From contig NC_081848.1 in NCBI RefSeq assembly GCF_963259705.1, forward strand, positions 53,715,408 through 53,779,407: 64,000 nucleotides of DNA, given 5' to 3'. The DNA is from Myotis daubentonii. Taxonomy: Eukaryota > Chordata > Mammalia > Chiroptera > Vespertilionidae. The notes under the pieces were generated by a model. It was not told where the DNA came from. It saw only the letters and a list, made by a program, of their open reading frames with translations, and made no database searches. Shown piece by piece: positions 22,290-32,790 of this stretch; position 1 is the stretch's first letter; each line of letters opens with the position of its first letter. A program made the position numbers and the translations under genes.

Positions 22290-23095
22290 GGCTGGCTGGG
22301 CTCTAGTTCATCCCTAGTGAAAAATTTGTCTAAGAGGAAAATTTCGTAGTTTGTAAAAACCGAAAAGCAGAACTCAAACAGCATATAATCCTAACAATGC
22401 TGAATAAAAATGCAGCAAAAATAGAGTCAATTATACACTGTCAAAGCTTTTCTCTAAACAGCTGCCTAACAGAATATGACAATTTCTCCCACAATGTAGT
22501 AAAACATGTTTTTAAAAAAAGTTCTCTCACAATGCCAACCACACAGGGCCGAATACATTAACACTTTATTACCTTGGACTCCATTGTAAGAGAAAAACGA
22601 CGCAACTTGTCACTTCTTTCTTTTCCCAGTTTTGTTACTGTGATACATTAAGATTTGGGCGCCTGCGAGTGTGTTGTGATCTACATTTAATGATCTTAAC
22701 AGGGACTTAGTAAGACATTGTTCGTTTCTCTTACGCTATCCCTGAGCGGAGTGTTACATGAACAGTGAGACCCAATTATATCATAGTGTAATTTACAAAG
22801 GAGAGAAAAAAGTTCTTTTCATAGCGTGTTCCCCAAGGAGACTAGGAGTATTGTAGCAGTTTCTTGGCTCTGCTTTACAACAAAATAATTAGCTATAATC
22901 TGAGCATTTGCATATAGTACATAGAGCAGGAGTAATTCTCCGCTTGCTGGGTTAGCATGTAAAATGGTCTTTTATAAGCCAGTTGCTCTGATACACCTAA
23001 TTTTACTTAGCACATTTGCATCTATGTTGTGGCTGATCATCACAAATGGAAATTGTCACTCTCAATACGGAAGAAAAATGAGGAAATGCATCATA
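22290..23095. promoter_or_regulatory. Candidate conserved enhancer block 2
   Basis: About 800 bp free of recognisable repeats, AT-rich but with scattered CpGs ('aaacgacgcaacttgtcact', 'gggcgcctgcgagtgtgttg'). Two perfect POU octamers ATTTGCAT lie at 22906-22913 and 23014-23021, in the same orientation and 108 bp apart. A homeodomain core is in 'caaaataattagctataatc' at about 22880, and 'tttaatgatcttaac' near 22687 is another TAAT-type site. The style resembles block 1. Function and target gene cannot be read from this sequence alone. Confidence 0.45.
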
Positions 23096-23099
23096 ATGA

Positions 23100-23780
23100 A
23101 AGGTAATTTTTTTTTTTAACCAACATATTTTAATCAAGGGCCTACTGTGGATTGAGAACTGGGACAGAATTCTTATGCCTTAGAGATAAAAGTCTGGACT
23201 TTATTTTAGTCCAGATTTTATATGGATTTGCAGCTCATGCTTACATTTCATACACCTTGTAATTTATACTTGGGGCTGTCAGGATATCTGGAGTTTCTGT
23301 TGTAAGTACATATTTTTTTCTACTACTTTAGAAAACACTACTTTAGGGGATTGAGGACTAGATGTGAGAGTTTATTAGTTTGCTATCTTTTGTAAACTGT
23401 TCACTTCCTCTCTTTTTCTTACCCTTAACCACCACACTTGGTGACTGACCATAGGTTCATAAATGGGGCATATTAGTTGACTTCACCTAGGGAGAGTGTG
23501 AGTATGGTTCCAAAGTGTAATGCAAAAATCCCAGCATCAAAGTGAGCCTTGAAAAATCCCACAGAATTACACTCAAGAAATTTGAGAACTTCCAGTATGA
23601 GAAGTCAATGGGGACTAAGCCAATTGAGGAAGCAGTAGATCCACATACTTTCCCTCCAGGCCACAACCTAATTGTGAGTGGAATGGCATCATGTTGAAGT
23701 ACTTATCTCTCAAGAACCCCATCTCTCCCTCTCTTCCTCTCCATTCCATTTAAATACAAGGATTTGGTTGGCAATAAGCA
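23100..23780. other. Intergenic; weak L2 trace
   Basis: A possible reverse L2 scrap lies at 23120-23205 ('aatcaagggcctactgtgga'). Nothing else is clear. Confidence 0.35.
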
Positions 23781-23784
23781 TAAC

Positions 23785-23905
23785 CCTCATTTACTTCCCC
23801 TAAAACATAAGCTCCCCTGGAGTGTTGGGCTTGTTCACCTTTCAGCACTAGCACTGTGCCTTACACATAGTAGGCACTGGTAAGTATTTATGTAAAGGAT
23901 GATTG
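23785..23905 (+). mobile_element. L2 LINE 3' end fragment
   Basis: 'gcactagcactgtgccttac' and 'acatagtaggcactggtaag' match the L2 3' terminus. Confidence 0.65.
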
Positions 23906-24214
23906 AAAGGATTTGCTAGAATGGCTGTGGTGGATATCAAACCCCTATGGTCTTGTTCAACAGCTTCAGCTTACTACTTCAAAAATTGAAAAGATGATAG
24001 AGATGTGTTTTCTCCAAAGTTTGACTTGTTTCCTCATTGCAGGTTTGGAATGAAAAGTTCAATCATTGTGTTTGGGATGGATTGGGGTTTCATTTGGCCA
24101 GCCAATTTGCACCAATTGGACATTGGGAGTTTTGGACTTCTAGAAATGAAAAATGTTAATGCTACAAGGACTCTTAGAGGTAATGGAGTCTAGGACTCTA
24201 AACTCACAGGTGGG

Positions 24215-24860
24215 TGTTACGGGTTTAATTGTGCCACCCAAACGTTATATGTGAAAGTCCTAACCTCTCAGACCTCAGAATGTGATCTTATGTGGAGATA
24301 CAGTCTTTACAAGCAAGTTAAAATGGAGTCATTAGGGTGAGCTCTAAAACAATATGATTGGTATTCTTATGCTAAAAAGGGGAAACTTAGACCCAAAGAC
24401 ACTCATAAAGGGTAAAAAATGCCGAAACCGGTTTGGCTCAGTGGATAGAGCATCGGCCTGCAGACCGAAAGGTCCCAGGTTCGATTCCGGTCAAGGGCAT
24501 GTACCTGGGTTACGGGCACATCCCCAATGGGAGATGTGCAGGAGGCAGCTGATTGATGTTTCTCTCTCATCGATGTTTCTAACTCTCTATCTCTCTCCCT
24601 TCCTCTCTGTAAAAAAATCAATAAAATATATTTTTTAAAAAAAGGGTAAAAAATGTGAGAAGACACAGGTAGAAGAGGGCCATCTATAAGCCAAGGAGAG
24701 AGACCTGGAAGATCCTTCCCTCACAGCCCTCAGGAAGGACCAACCCTGCTGACACCTTGACTTTGGACCTGTAGCCTCCAGAACTGTGAAGACTATAACT
24801 TTGTTTTTTGAAAGCCCATTCTGTGGCATTTTGTTATGACAGCTCTGGAAAATTAACAAA
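24215..24860 (+). mobile_element. MLT1-type LTR split by a Ves SINE
   Basis: Left part 24215-24421 shows 'gttacgggtttaattgtgcc', 'ccacccaaacgttatatgtg', 'cagaatgtgatcttatgtgg'. Right part 24656-24860 shows 'catctataagccaaggagag', 'accaaccctgctgacacctt', 'agcctccagaactgtgaaga', 'ctgtggcattttgttatgac'. This is a complete MaLR LTR outline interrupted by the SINE. No internal viral genes are adjacent. Confidence 0.85.
24422..24640 (+). mobile_element. Ves SINE, well preserved
   Basis: The best preserved Ves copy here: tRNA-like head 'accggtttggctcagtggat', B-box-like 'aggttcgattccggtcaagg', then 'gatgtttctctctcatcgat', pyrimidine body and A-rich tail. Flanked by a perfect 15-bp duplication (AAAGGGTAAAAAATG) at 24407-24421 and 24641-24655. 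It is a SINE and not a functional tRNA gene. Confidence 0.97.
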
Positions 24861-25289
24861 GAGTGTAAACTGAAGCCTAAACCTATACCAGTTCCCAGAC
24901 CCCTTGTGGTTAGGCAAGGGAGTTGATGATTTTGGCCAGGCTTGGTTAAATATGAAGAATCTTAGCACTAGATGGTATTTGCAGATGATCTTTCAGTCTT
25001 CTCCATGTGTGAACTCTTCTTCAAAGAGCCAGTCTCTTTCTACTGTAATTCTCTGTTTTTCACTCCACCAACAAATTTGAAGAACATCAGTGAACTTTTT
25101 CTACTACCAAGTATTAGATTTACTTTCCCTACTATTTTCAGTGATTATTTTTTTTTCTTTATTTGGTGGAAGTTTTGAAAGCAATAGAGGAAAGAGGCAA
25201 AGAATTTAGGAAATGGAAAGCAATGCAAGTAAATACAATGTATAATTTTTCATGATTTATGTACCAACCCTTTAATTTTTTTAACTTGA
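24861..25289. other. Intergenic sequence, nothing recognised
   Basis: No features visible. Confidence 0.45.
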
Positions 25290-25560
25290 AATGATTTTAT
25301 AATCTTACCCCAAATTTTTAATAATAGTGAAAGAGCTCTCATATACCTTACACCCAGGTTCACCAATTGTCAACCTTTGCCACAATTATATCAATATTCC
25401 TTTCTTCCTAAGTATTTTAGTGTGCCTTTTGTTTTTGGCTTGGGGTCACACATTATATCTAATTTTCACGATTTTTTAGTCTCTTTTTATCTGGAGAGAT
25501 TGCCTAAGGATAAAGACGTTGTCACATTCTAAGAGGTTCTGGTGTATTCTCAGTATATCA
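25290..25560 (-). mobile_element. L1M 3' UTR fragment
   Basis: 'cccaggttcaccaattgtca' and 'aacctttgccacaattatat' followed by 'ggggtcacacattatatcta' and 'ttagtctctttttatctgga' correspond to the reverse strand of old L1M 3' sequence. Confidence 0.6.
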
Positions 25561-27184
25561 TATCTAATTACGGTTTGTCTCACCAGCTTTTTTTTCCCTC
25601 CCACCCCCACATACTTTACTATGTGGATTTAAAAAAAAACAGGTAATAATAAGTATCACTAAGGATAAATTTTGAGAGGAAAGTTCATGTCTTCATCCAT
25701 TAATTCATCACACACAGAATTTTATAATCTCCAGAGCACCTTATTTGTATTTTTTTTTCGAGGACAGATTTTTTAGCTCTTGCTTTGTTTCAATGGATTT
25801 CAAGAACTGGTCAGGATATAGAATTACTGAAAATCAGGGCCTTTCCCCCCCAGATTTTTAAAAGAACTTCCTAGATGCACATACCAGAAAACAAACTTTA
25901 AAAGCACTCCCATGTCCTCACACAATACATGAAGCAAAACAAACTATTGAACCAAACATTACCATTTGTCTCTGAGTTTTCCTATTCGTACCTCATTCCT
26001 TGTCCATTCATTCTGCTTCCTGTGAGCTCAATCTAGCAGTTTAGAGGTAGCTGGATCAGAAGTTTAAAAGGAAAAGTTGTGGGGGAAAAGGTTGTAGCTA
26101 AGGACATGTTCCTTGTTAATATAATGTAGTCTATAAATTGGGAAAGTAGTGAAGATGTGGGATTTTAACTGCAGAATCCATGTTTAACTGGTGGAATACA
26201 AATGCCTGCTAAGAGCAAAGATAGGAACTATGGTTTTCTACCAGCATATGTTCTCAAAGGGTACATGGTGAATGGGTTACTACTGTGTGGATACTGGCCC
26301 CCCAATCCTGTGGGGACTTGGTGGGGCCTGGGAAGCTGGAACCCCTAGGCCGATTACCTCTGACCACTAGCAGCCTTGTGAATTTGTCCCAGTTTTCCCT
26401 TAAGATTACTATTATTTTCTGTGTCCATCAGGAAGTAAAGAAACGGGGAAATACTACAGTGACCTGCTTTATTTTATCTTGCCCTGAAAAGAGGTGCCTA
26501 AAGGCAGGACCTGGGTCTTACTCATTTGTCTTCTTCAATGCACAGGTCAGATCCAAGCCCGTAATAATTGTTCAAAATGTACCATTACATCAAAATTGCT
26601 GAATATCTGCTTCTTGCAGACACTGTGGAAAGAATCGTGATGGTTAAGCAATGAGATATTGTTTGAGGGGCCACTTTCCAACAGCTGTTGACTTAGAGGA
26701 CAGAGAGTCTTTTAAAGCATAGCTTAAAGGACACCTTGAATCTAAAATAGAGCAAATGACAAAGTGGTGAAAGAAGAGACACATAACACATTTCTGGAGA
26801 AAGAGAGTGAACCCAATCCCGACAGGATTAGCAGGTTAATTAAAGAATCTACCCTGATGATGCTGGCACATCTTCAAGTCAGACTGACATTAACTCGAGG
26901 CACAGGCCCCAATCTATCTTTCCCACCAGCTGCCATGGAGCTGAAATGCTTACCGGACAAGTAGATTCTTAAGGACCTTCCAGACGTGTGTAATTGTATC
27001 CTAGGCAGAAGCCTGCTCCATGAGAGAGAGAGCTCGCTCACGGATTAGCAGGAACAAGGTTATCTGATTAACTCTTGACTACCTAGTAATGGGCAACAAG
27101 AAGGGAAAGTTTAGCTAGAACAAGCAAATTAATACTCTCTGCACATATCTAACATGCCTGGCACAGTGCTAGTCACATTACACA
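25561..27184. other. Intergenic; mostly unassigned
   Basis: Unassigned AT-rich sequence. The part at 26.8-27.1 kb lacks repeats and holds 'gcaggttaattaaagaatct', so it might be weakly constrained, but the signal is poorer than in the numbered enhancer candidates. No exon seen. Confidence 0.35.
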
Positions 27185-27875
27185 ACTTGGTGTGGTGGTT
27201 CAGAGTGACCACTGTGCCGACAGACAGACTTGGGTTCAAGTCCTAGCTCTGCTGTATTCTGGCTGGGTGATTCTGGGTAGGTCACTTTTCTAGGAGCCTT
27301 TCTGTTTTCTTATCTGTAAAGCAGGAACAATAATACTTTTGTATTTCTTTCTCAGGGATTCCATAACAAATTACAACGAACTTGGTGGCTTCAAATGGCA
27401 GAAATGTATTTCGACAAATAAAAAATTAAGGTATCAGCAGGGTCAAGCTCCCACTAAGAGATCAAGGGGAGGATCCTGCCTTGCCTCTTCCAGCTCCTTG
27501 TGACTCCAGGCATCCCTTGGCCTGCAGATGCTGACTCTAGCCTCTGCCTCTGCCTTCACATGGCCTTCTCCTCTGTCTTCTCCTTTGCTGTCCCTTAAAA
27601 GTCATCTCCATTGAATTTAGGGTCCACTGGAGGAGTCATATGAATCAGAATGTTCTCATCTCCACATCATTAACTTAATTATATCTGCAAAGACCCCTTT
27701 CTAAATAAAGTCAAAGGTTCCAGGGCTTAGGGCATGGATATATCTTTTGGGGGGCCACCACCATCAGCCCACTACAACCTTCTTTCTAGTTTTTGTTTGT
27801 GAAAATTTTATGCACAACACACACATGACATCATCTTAGCACAATTTCTGGCACATAGTAAATACACAGTGAATG
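27185..27875 (+). mobile_element. MIR SINE split by an MLT LTR
   Basis: MIR head and core at 27185-27343 ('cttgggttcaagtcctagct', 'ttcttatctgtaaagcagga'). Its expected 3' tail appears after the LTR at about 27830-27875 ('ttctggcacatagtaaatac'). The two halves have the same orientation and together make one MIR. Confidence 0.65.
27344..27785 (-). mobile_element. MLT1-type LTR, reverse
   Basis: Reverse MaLR LTR: 'ttccataacaaattacaacg', 'aacttggtggcttcaaatgg', 'ccttgcctcttccagctcct', 'ttcacatggccttctcctct', 'tatatctgcaaagacccctt', then 'cttttggggggccaccacc'. Complete outline, no viral internal region. Confidence 0.82.
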
Positions 27876-28489
27876 TAACTGTAGAGAACTGTGTCACACA
27901 CCATGCTTTGAAGTCTGAAAAGGTCTTATTAAACTCTTTTTACATGTTGAAGTAGGTTCAGAGGTGACTTTCCCCAAAGTCATCAAACTGGGTTTCCTAT
28001 CCCATGCTGAGTATCTACAAAGTCTATGTTTTGGCCCCTCACCATGAAGAATGAACTGTATCCTCCAATGCAGAACCTGATGCAAAGAATAGAATAGAAG
28101 TAGATTATTTACAAAGTGATTCCAGAAAGCACTGAGATAGTGGGGACGTGAACAGGAAAGGAGAGATGGAAAAGTGCACAATTGAGTGGGGTACCACGGT
28201 AGGTGCTTGGGCCTCAATCCCTCTGTGGCTTCCTTAGAATTCATATGGGCTACGGGGGATATGAGAGCGCCCCCAAAGCATCTCTTATCACTAGCAACTT
28301 TGTGGGGCAGGGTTCTTGTAGGTAAATGTGAGAGGAGGTGCTGAAATTAAAGGCAACAGAAGCCAATTCTAACTTTTGATAACTTTGCATGGTCAATCTT
28401 GGGAGCTTAGGTTCACTGTTGAAGTGAACCTTACAAATCGTGTGGCTTGACCTCACTCCCATTGCCGTGGTCCCCTGTACAATACTCTA
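27876..28489. other. Intergenic sequence, nothing recognised
   Basis: No repeat or exon is recognisable. The 116-codon minus frame at 27894-28244 has no domain. Confidence 0.4.
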
Positions 28490-28815
28490 TATATTCTCAG
28501 ATTTGCCCTCAGTGCTCATCTATAGCCACTACTTATATTCTTGCAGGACTAGAGAGCTCACTGCTTCCTGGGGCAGCCTGATCCATTGCTGCACAGTTTT
28601 CATCATGAGTAAGACCCTTGTGTTGAGCCAAACTTTGACTCCTTAGGTCTTTCAGGAGTCAAATGGGATTTTGTTCTTTTCCTTGGACTATCCATTCTCC
28701 CTAAGAGATCTGCTTTTGCTTATACAATATTTTCAGCTCTACTATTGCGCCCTGTCCCTGTCCTAGAACTAGCTAGGGCTCTTTGGAGATACTGTGTTCT
28801 GCTCCTGTAGAGCTC
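28490..28815 (+). mobile_element. Possible CR1/L3 LINE relic
   Basis: 'agagagctcactgcttcctg' and 'gggcagcctgatccattgct', then 'gacccttgtgttgagccaaa', resemble a very old CR1/L3-type sequence. Assignment from memory only. Confidence 0.45.
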
Positions 28816-28919
28816 CTGCTTATAACGGCCTAGGAAGTAACTTAAATGGTTTTAGAATAAAATGTAACTGTACCCTCAGGGACAATTACAGCATATGGTG
28901 TAGGGAGAAGAACGTCCAT

Positions 28920-29296
28920 TCAACAAATGCCAAACAAGCACTTACTTTGTGTTAGATCCTCAGATCCCTGGCCAAGAGTCTGTTGGGAGCAATGGAAATA
29001 GAAACAATCAACTACAATGGCCAAGATAAAGGTCTCAAGAGATCATTAAGGGAAGGGCAGAATGAGGAGTGCCATGCTTACCAAAACCTGAAGGACTACA
29101 TGCTCTGAGCATAGTAATTTCATCAAGGGAATTAGGGAAGACTTCATGGAGGGGCATTTGGGTTTTGAAGGTTGGTTGGGATTTTAGATTCTGGTACCTG
29201 CAAGAAAGAGATCTGAGAATATGGGAATGGCACAAGAAAGTCCTATACATGCAACCTCATTCAGGGCACGGAAAGTTGTTAGTGTTTCTAGAGTTT

Positions 29297-29335
<39 letters not shown>

Positions 29336-29560
29336 CCAATATGGTGAATGAAGGACCCATTTAGATTATATTATGGGAAAACTGGTCTTGACTTATCCAT
29401 TAGATAATAAAACGTCTTCAAATGCTTTTGAACAAGGGAAGAGAAAGACAGTTAAATTTTTAAAAGGGTCACCCTAATACCACTGTGGAGAACAGGCCAC
29501 ATTGTGGGGAAATTGCAGACAGGGAGAGTAGGCAGGAGGTAGAAATTCTGTGTGAAAGAC
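28920..29560. mobile_element. Long ancient dispersed repeat with (TG)n
   Basis: Opens like a reversed L2-type 3' end ('attcaacaaatgccaaacaa') and continues through 'agggaagacttcatggaggg', 'aaaagggtcaccctaatacc' and 'aggcaggaggtagaaattct'. This is a known long mammalian dispersed repeat whose name I do not recall with confidence. A (TG)17 microsatellite at 29301-29334 sits inside. Confidence 0.5.
29301..29334. repeat. (TG)17 microsatellite
   Basis: Seventeen perfect TG units. Confidence 0.95.
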
Positions 29561-29576
29561 ATCCTTCATTCATATT

Positions 29577-29690
29577 TCCTTCCTTCCTTCCTTCCTTCCC
29601 TCCTTCCTTCCTCCCTCCCTCCCTCCCTCCCTCCCTCCCTCCTTCCCTCTCTTCTTTCCTCCCTCCCTTTCTTCCCTCCTTTCATACAAT
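29577..29690. repeat. (TTCC)/(CTCC) pyrimidine tract
   Basis: Two adjoining tetranucleotide blocks (TTCC then CTCC) followed by irregular pyrimidine sequence. Unlike the tract at 9.5 kb, no SINE body flanks it. Confidence 0.9.
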
Positions 29691-29810
29691 CTTAAGCATT
29701 TACATGCTAATCATTGTGCTAAGTATTAAGGATTTAGGAAAAATATATTTTCTATCTTCAAGAGACTTATTATCTACTAGGGTTGAATGGGAGAAATGGA
29801 GAGGAGAAGA
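29691..29810 (-). mobile_element. L2 LINE 3' fragment, reverse
   Basis: 'gctaatcattgtgctaagta' then 'tcaagagacttattatctac' fit the reverse L2 3' region. Confidence 0.5.
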
Positions 29811-29899
29811 AGGGTAAAAAATATTTCAGAATGAAAGTAGATTCTCACTAGTGTCTAAATGCATGTGAATGAAAAAGAAGAGGGAACATAGAAAAAAAT

Positions 29900-30060
29900 T
29901 TACATTGGAAAGGGATGCCTGAATTCTAGGTCGAACATACTACTCATTGGCTGTGTGACCTTGCACAAGTCCTAACACCTCTCTGATCCTACTTTTCTTG
30001 TTTACAAAGTTTGGACTAGATGATTTCTTCTAGTACTTGACATTCTAGAATTTTATTACT
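29900..30060 (+). mobile_element. MIR SINE
   Basis: 'ttggctgtgtgaccttgcac' and 'aagtcctaacacctctctga' followed by 'ttgtttacaaagtttggact' fit the MIR core. Confidence 0.7.
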
Positions 30061-30639
30061 TACCCATTAATTATTAAGAGAGAGAGCAAAGTTTAAGAAC
30101 TGGTGAACTGTAGGATATTTGGGCCATAGGAAGTAAGTCTGGGGCAGAGTGAATCTGTCAGGAACTGGCTGGAGAGATAGCCCACAAGGAAGGCAGGTTG
30201 GAATCAGATTATTATGAAAGCTTTGTTTCATCACTTCATCTTCAAGCTCCTGACATGCTTCCTATTTCTGGCTCTGACCTCTTTGGTGCACTCCCAGAAG
30301 TCTCTGGTGTAGCACAAAGGGCACCTGCTTCGAAGCCAAATAACCTTCCTCTTCCTTCTTGAGTGGGTCAGGACCCTAGACAAGCTTGAGGCAGTTCCAG
30401 ACTCACCCGTCCTAGACTAGCAGGGTGTGGATCTGGGTCTTTTGGACGAGGACACTGACCTCCCCCATGCTCTATAGACTGGTTGCCTCATCCCTCTAGC
30501 CTACAGTTTGGTCACCTCCCTCCCCTTGGCCTATCTTTAGGACCTTAGCACAATTTGGAAAATAAGAACCGTTAATGTCATAGAGTGAGGATTCTTGGAG
30601 ATTAGGGACCATCCTTAATTCCAGAAACTGAGACCTTCT
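30061..30639. other. Intergenic sequence, nothing recognised
   Basis: No features visible. Confidence 0.45.
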
Positions 30640-30765
30640 GAAGGGCAAAGGTCATGCATTGGTACTTGCTGAATTTTCAGCCTCTAACACAGAACCTGGT
30701 CCATAATAGGTGCCCAATCAATGTTCATTGAAAGAATGAATGGTTGAATGAATGATTGGAACCAG
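30640..30765 (+). mobile_element. L2 LINE 3' end
   Basis: 'ataataggtgcccaatcaat' followed by a GAATGAATGG-type tail is the L2 terminus. Confidence 0.75.
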
Positions 30766-31280
30766 TCATGTACAAATGATGGAACTGAGATCCAGGATGG
30801 CCAAGTGGCTGCTGAGTTAGCTAGAATCTATTTCAGTGGCATTTCTTCTTGGTTGTAGTTCTTTAAAATTAAGAAAATAATACATGCCCTGCAAAGATGG
30901 CTGCTATTAAGATTAGAAAGTTATCACATATAAATCACCTACAATGGTGCTAAACATACAGTTTGCACCCAATAATTTTAGGCTCTAGTGCAAGCCTGCT
31001 CAGAATATCAAACGTAATTCCCTCATCTTTGGAAAAGAATTAGGGGAATCATATGAGGAAACCATTATTTGAAAAGTGTTAAAACCATAGAAAGCCTCAT
31101 CTGTTTAAGGCAGCTCTGGATACAGCTTTGTTAGAGGGAGAGGGATGGACCCAATGACTCTGGACCCCTTTCCAAATCCTTTTGGTTCTTGAACCAGGGA
31201 TGCATTTCTGATTCTGACCATTGGGTGGCACCAGCCCATCAGGTTAGCTAGCTCACAAGGCTGCCAGGCTGCTCAGCTTC
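30766..31280. other. Intergenic; weak MIR 3' trace
   Basis: A weak MIR-like 3' trace lies at 30900-31000 ('acaatggtgctaaacataca'). Nothing else is visible. Confidence 0.35.
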
Positions 31281-31361
31281 CCAGCAGGGGAGTTAGAAAA
31301 GGATGGGGGGTGGGGGGGGGCGGGGGGCGGGGGCGGGAGTGAGCAGGAGTGGGGTGGGGGA
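31281..31361 (+). repeat. G-rich run with quadruplex potential
   Basis: From 31304 there is a nearly pure G sequence with single T or C interruptions: G6, G9-10, G6, G5 and further runs. At least five runs of three or more G lie within 60 bp on the plus strand, satisfying the standard G-quadruplex pattern. Confidence 0.85.
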
Positions 31362-31379
31362 AGGAGCAGCTTAGAGAGT

Positions 31380-31512
31380 CCAGGTGTTTGTGCCTCTGTG
31401 CGCCTGTGTGTGTGTGCCTTTGTGCATGACTGGGGTGGGGGTGGGCTGTATAAGCATTATGAGGTTGTACGTGCATGTGTGTGAGTGTGTGTGCCTGTGT
31501 GTGAGAGAGAAC
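31380..31512. repeat. Degenerate TG-rich tract
   Basis: GTGTGTG and TGTGCC words without a stable period, directly after the G-rich run. Confidence 0.6.
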
Positions 31513-32349
31513 GAGCTAACAACTCAGAGAAAGGGGGTCTTTGTTTCACTCCTGTTTATGTGCAAGGAAATCATTTGACCTAAATGAAATGGCTCTGCCC
31601 CAAGGATATTAGTGTAGGGTTGTGGATGAAGTCAGGCTTGGGCATATGGAATTTTCAAGATATTAGAGCTACTAAAATTTGTCTAGTCCACAATCTCATT
31701 TTTCAGATGGGAAAAACTGAGGCCAGAGGGGCTATACCTGGGCTGGGGTGTGCCACAGATCCTTGGTTGGCAGGGCCAGACGTATGGCTCCCTAACCCTG
31801 TCTATCAGTCTCCACATGTGAGCTTCTAGCTACCTCAGGTCAAGGAGGCTGGATCATCAAATAAGACAGGTGACTTCCAGCAGGTAAACGGGCAAGATGG
31901 AGCCCAAGGTCCTTGCTTAGTCTAAGCCATGTTTCAGGTGAGCATCCTGGCTTCTCTGTCCTGTGCTTTGGTGCTCACAGCTGGTCCCTGAGCCAGCCCA
32001 GCCAGCTCTTGCCATGCCCTGGGCAGAAACTTGAGGGGAGCGCACTTTGCTCAGGGTGCCATGGCAGGCAGGGGACAGTCGGGGACCAGAGTCCAGATAT
32101 CAGGTCTTCTACCTTGTGTCCTTTTCCTGCCATCCTTATGTCTGTCTCACTCTTGGGGCTCTGTCTGCCCCAGTAGCCCAGGGATCAACACCCCCGGGAC
32201 ACCAGGCAACTCTGGCTCTGCCTTGCCAAGGCCCCTCTATGTGTCTCTATCCCATTTAATAAGGACCTAGAGCTATACTCAAGGTCTGATGATGATGCTA
32301 ACAAAGATCTGTGTATGGAATGGGCCCAAACCTGGTAAAAATGATGACA
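31513..32349. other. Intergenic; weak MIR trace
   Basis: A reverse MIR trace is present at 31680-31735 ('ttttcagatgggaaaaactg'). Overlapping frames at 31.9-32.27 kb come from local GC and show no domains. Confidence 0.4.
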
Positions 32350-32790
32350 GGAACTGTCTTTTATTTCTGGGGTGTTTACTCTGCTCCCAGCACTGTGTTG
32401 AGTTAGTTGGCTCTGGAGTCAGACTGCCTGGGCTTGAAATTTGGCTCCACCACTCACCAGCTCTGTGACCTCAAGACGACCTCTCAACTTCTACATTTTA
32501 AAACTGCAGATGTTACTAGTGCCCCCCACAAAGGGTTGTTGAGAGGTTTAAATGCATTAACACATAGAAAGTACCTGAATCACATAAGTCTCAATACATG
32601 CTATTATGTTTTAATTTTCAAAACAGCCCTGCCCAAAGTGTGAGGTATGGTGATCCCATTTTATGAGTGAGGAAATTGAGACTCCAGGAAGTGATGTGTA
32701 TGGTTCAAGGTAACACAAGCTAGTAAGTGTGGAGATGACAACAGAACCCAAGTCTGTAGGTCAGAACTTATGCCACGTCTCTACAATTCT
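32350..32790 (-). mobile_element. MIR SINE (reverse) hosting a second MIR
   Basis: Reverse MIR segments occur at 32350-32400 ('cccagcactgtgttgag') and again at about 32610-32785 ('gatcccattttatgagtgag', 'aacacaagctagtaagtgtg', 'acagaacccaagtctgtagg'). Between them lies a separate plus-strand MIR. Confidence 0.65.
32402..32605 (+). mobile_element. MIR SINE nested in the reverse MIR
   Basis: 'ggctctggagtcagactgcc', 'ccagctctgtgacctcaaga', 'aagggttgttgagaggttta' follow MIR order on the plus strand. Confidence 0.8.

Noticed and set aside
24422..24500. tRNA-like sequence with A- and B-box-like motifs
   Set aside because: It is the head of a Ves SINE with target duplication and A-rich tail; similar heads occur at six other places. 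It does not fold into a complete cloverleaf that I can support as a tRNA gene.
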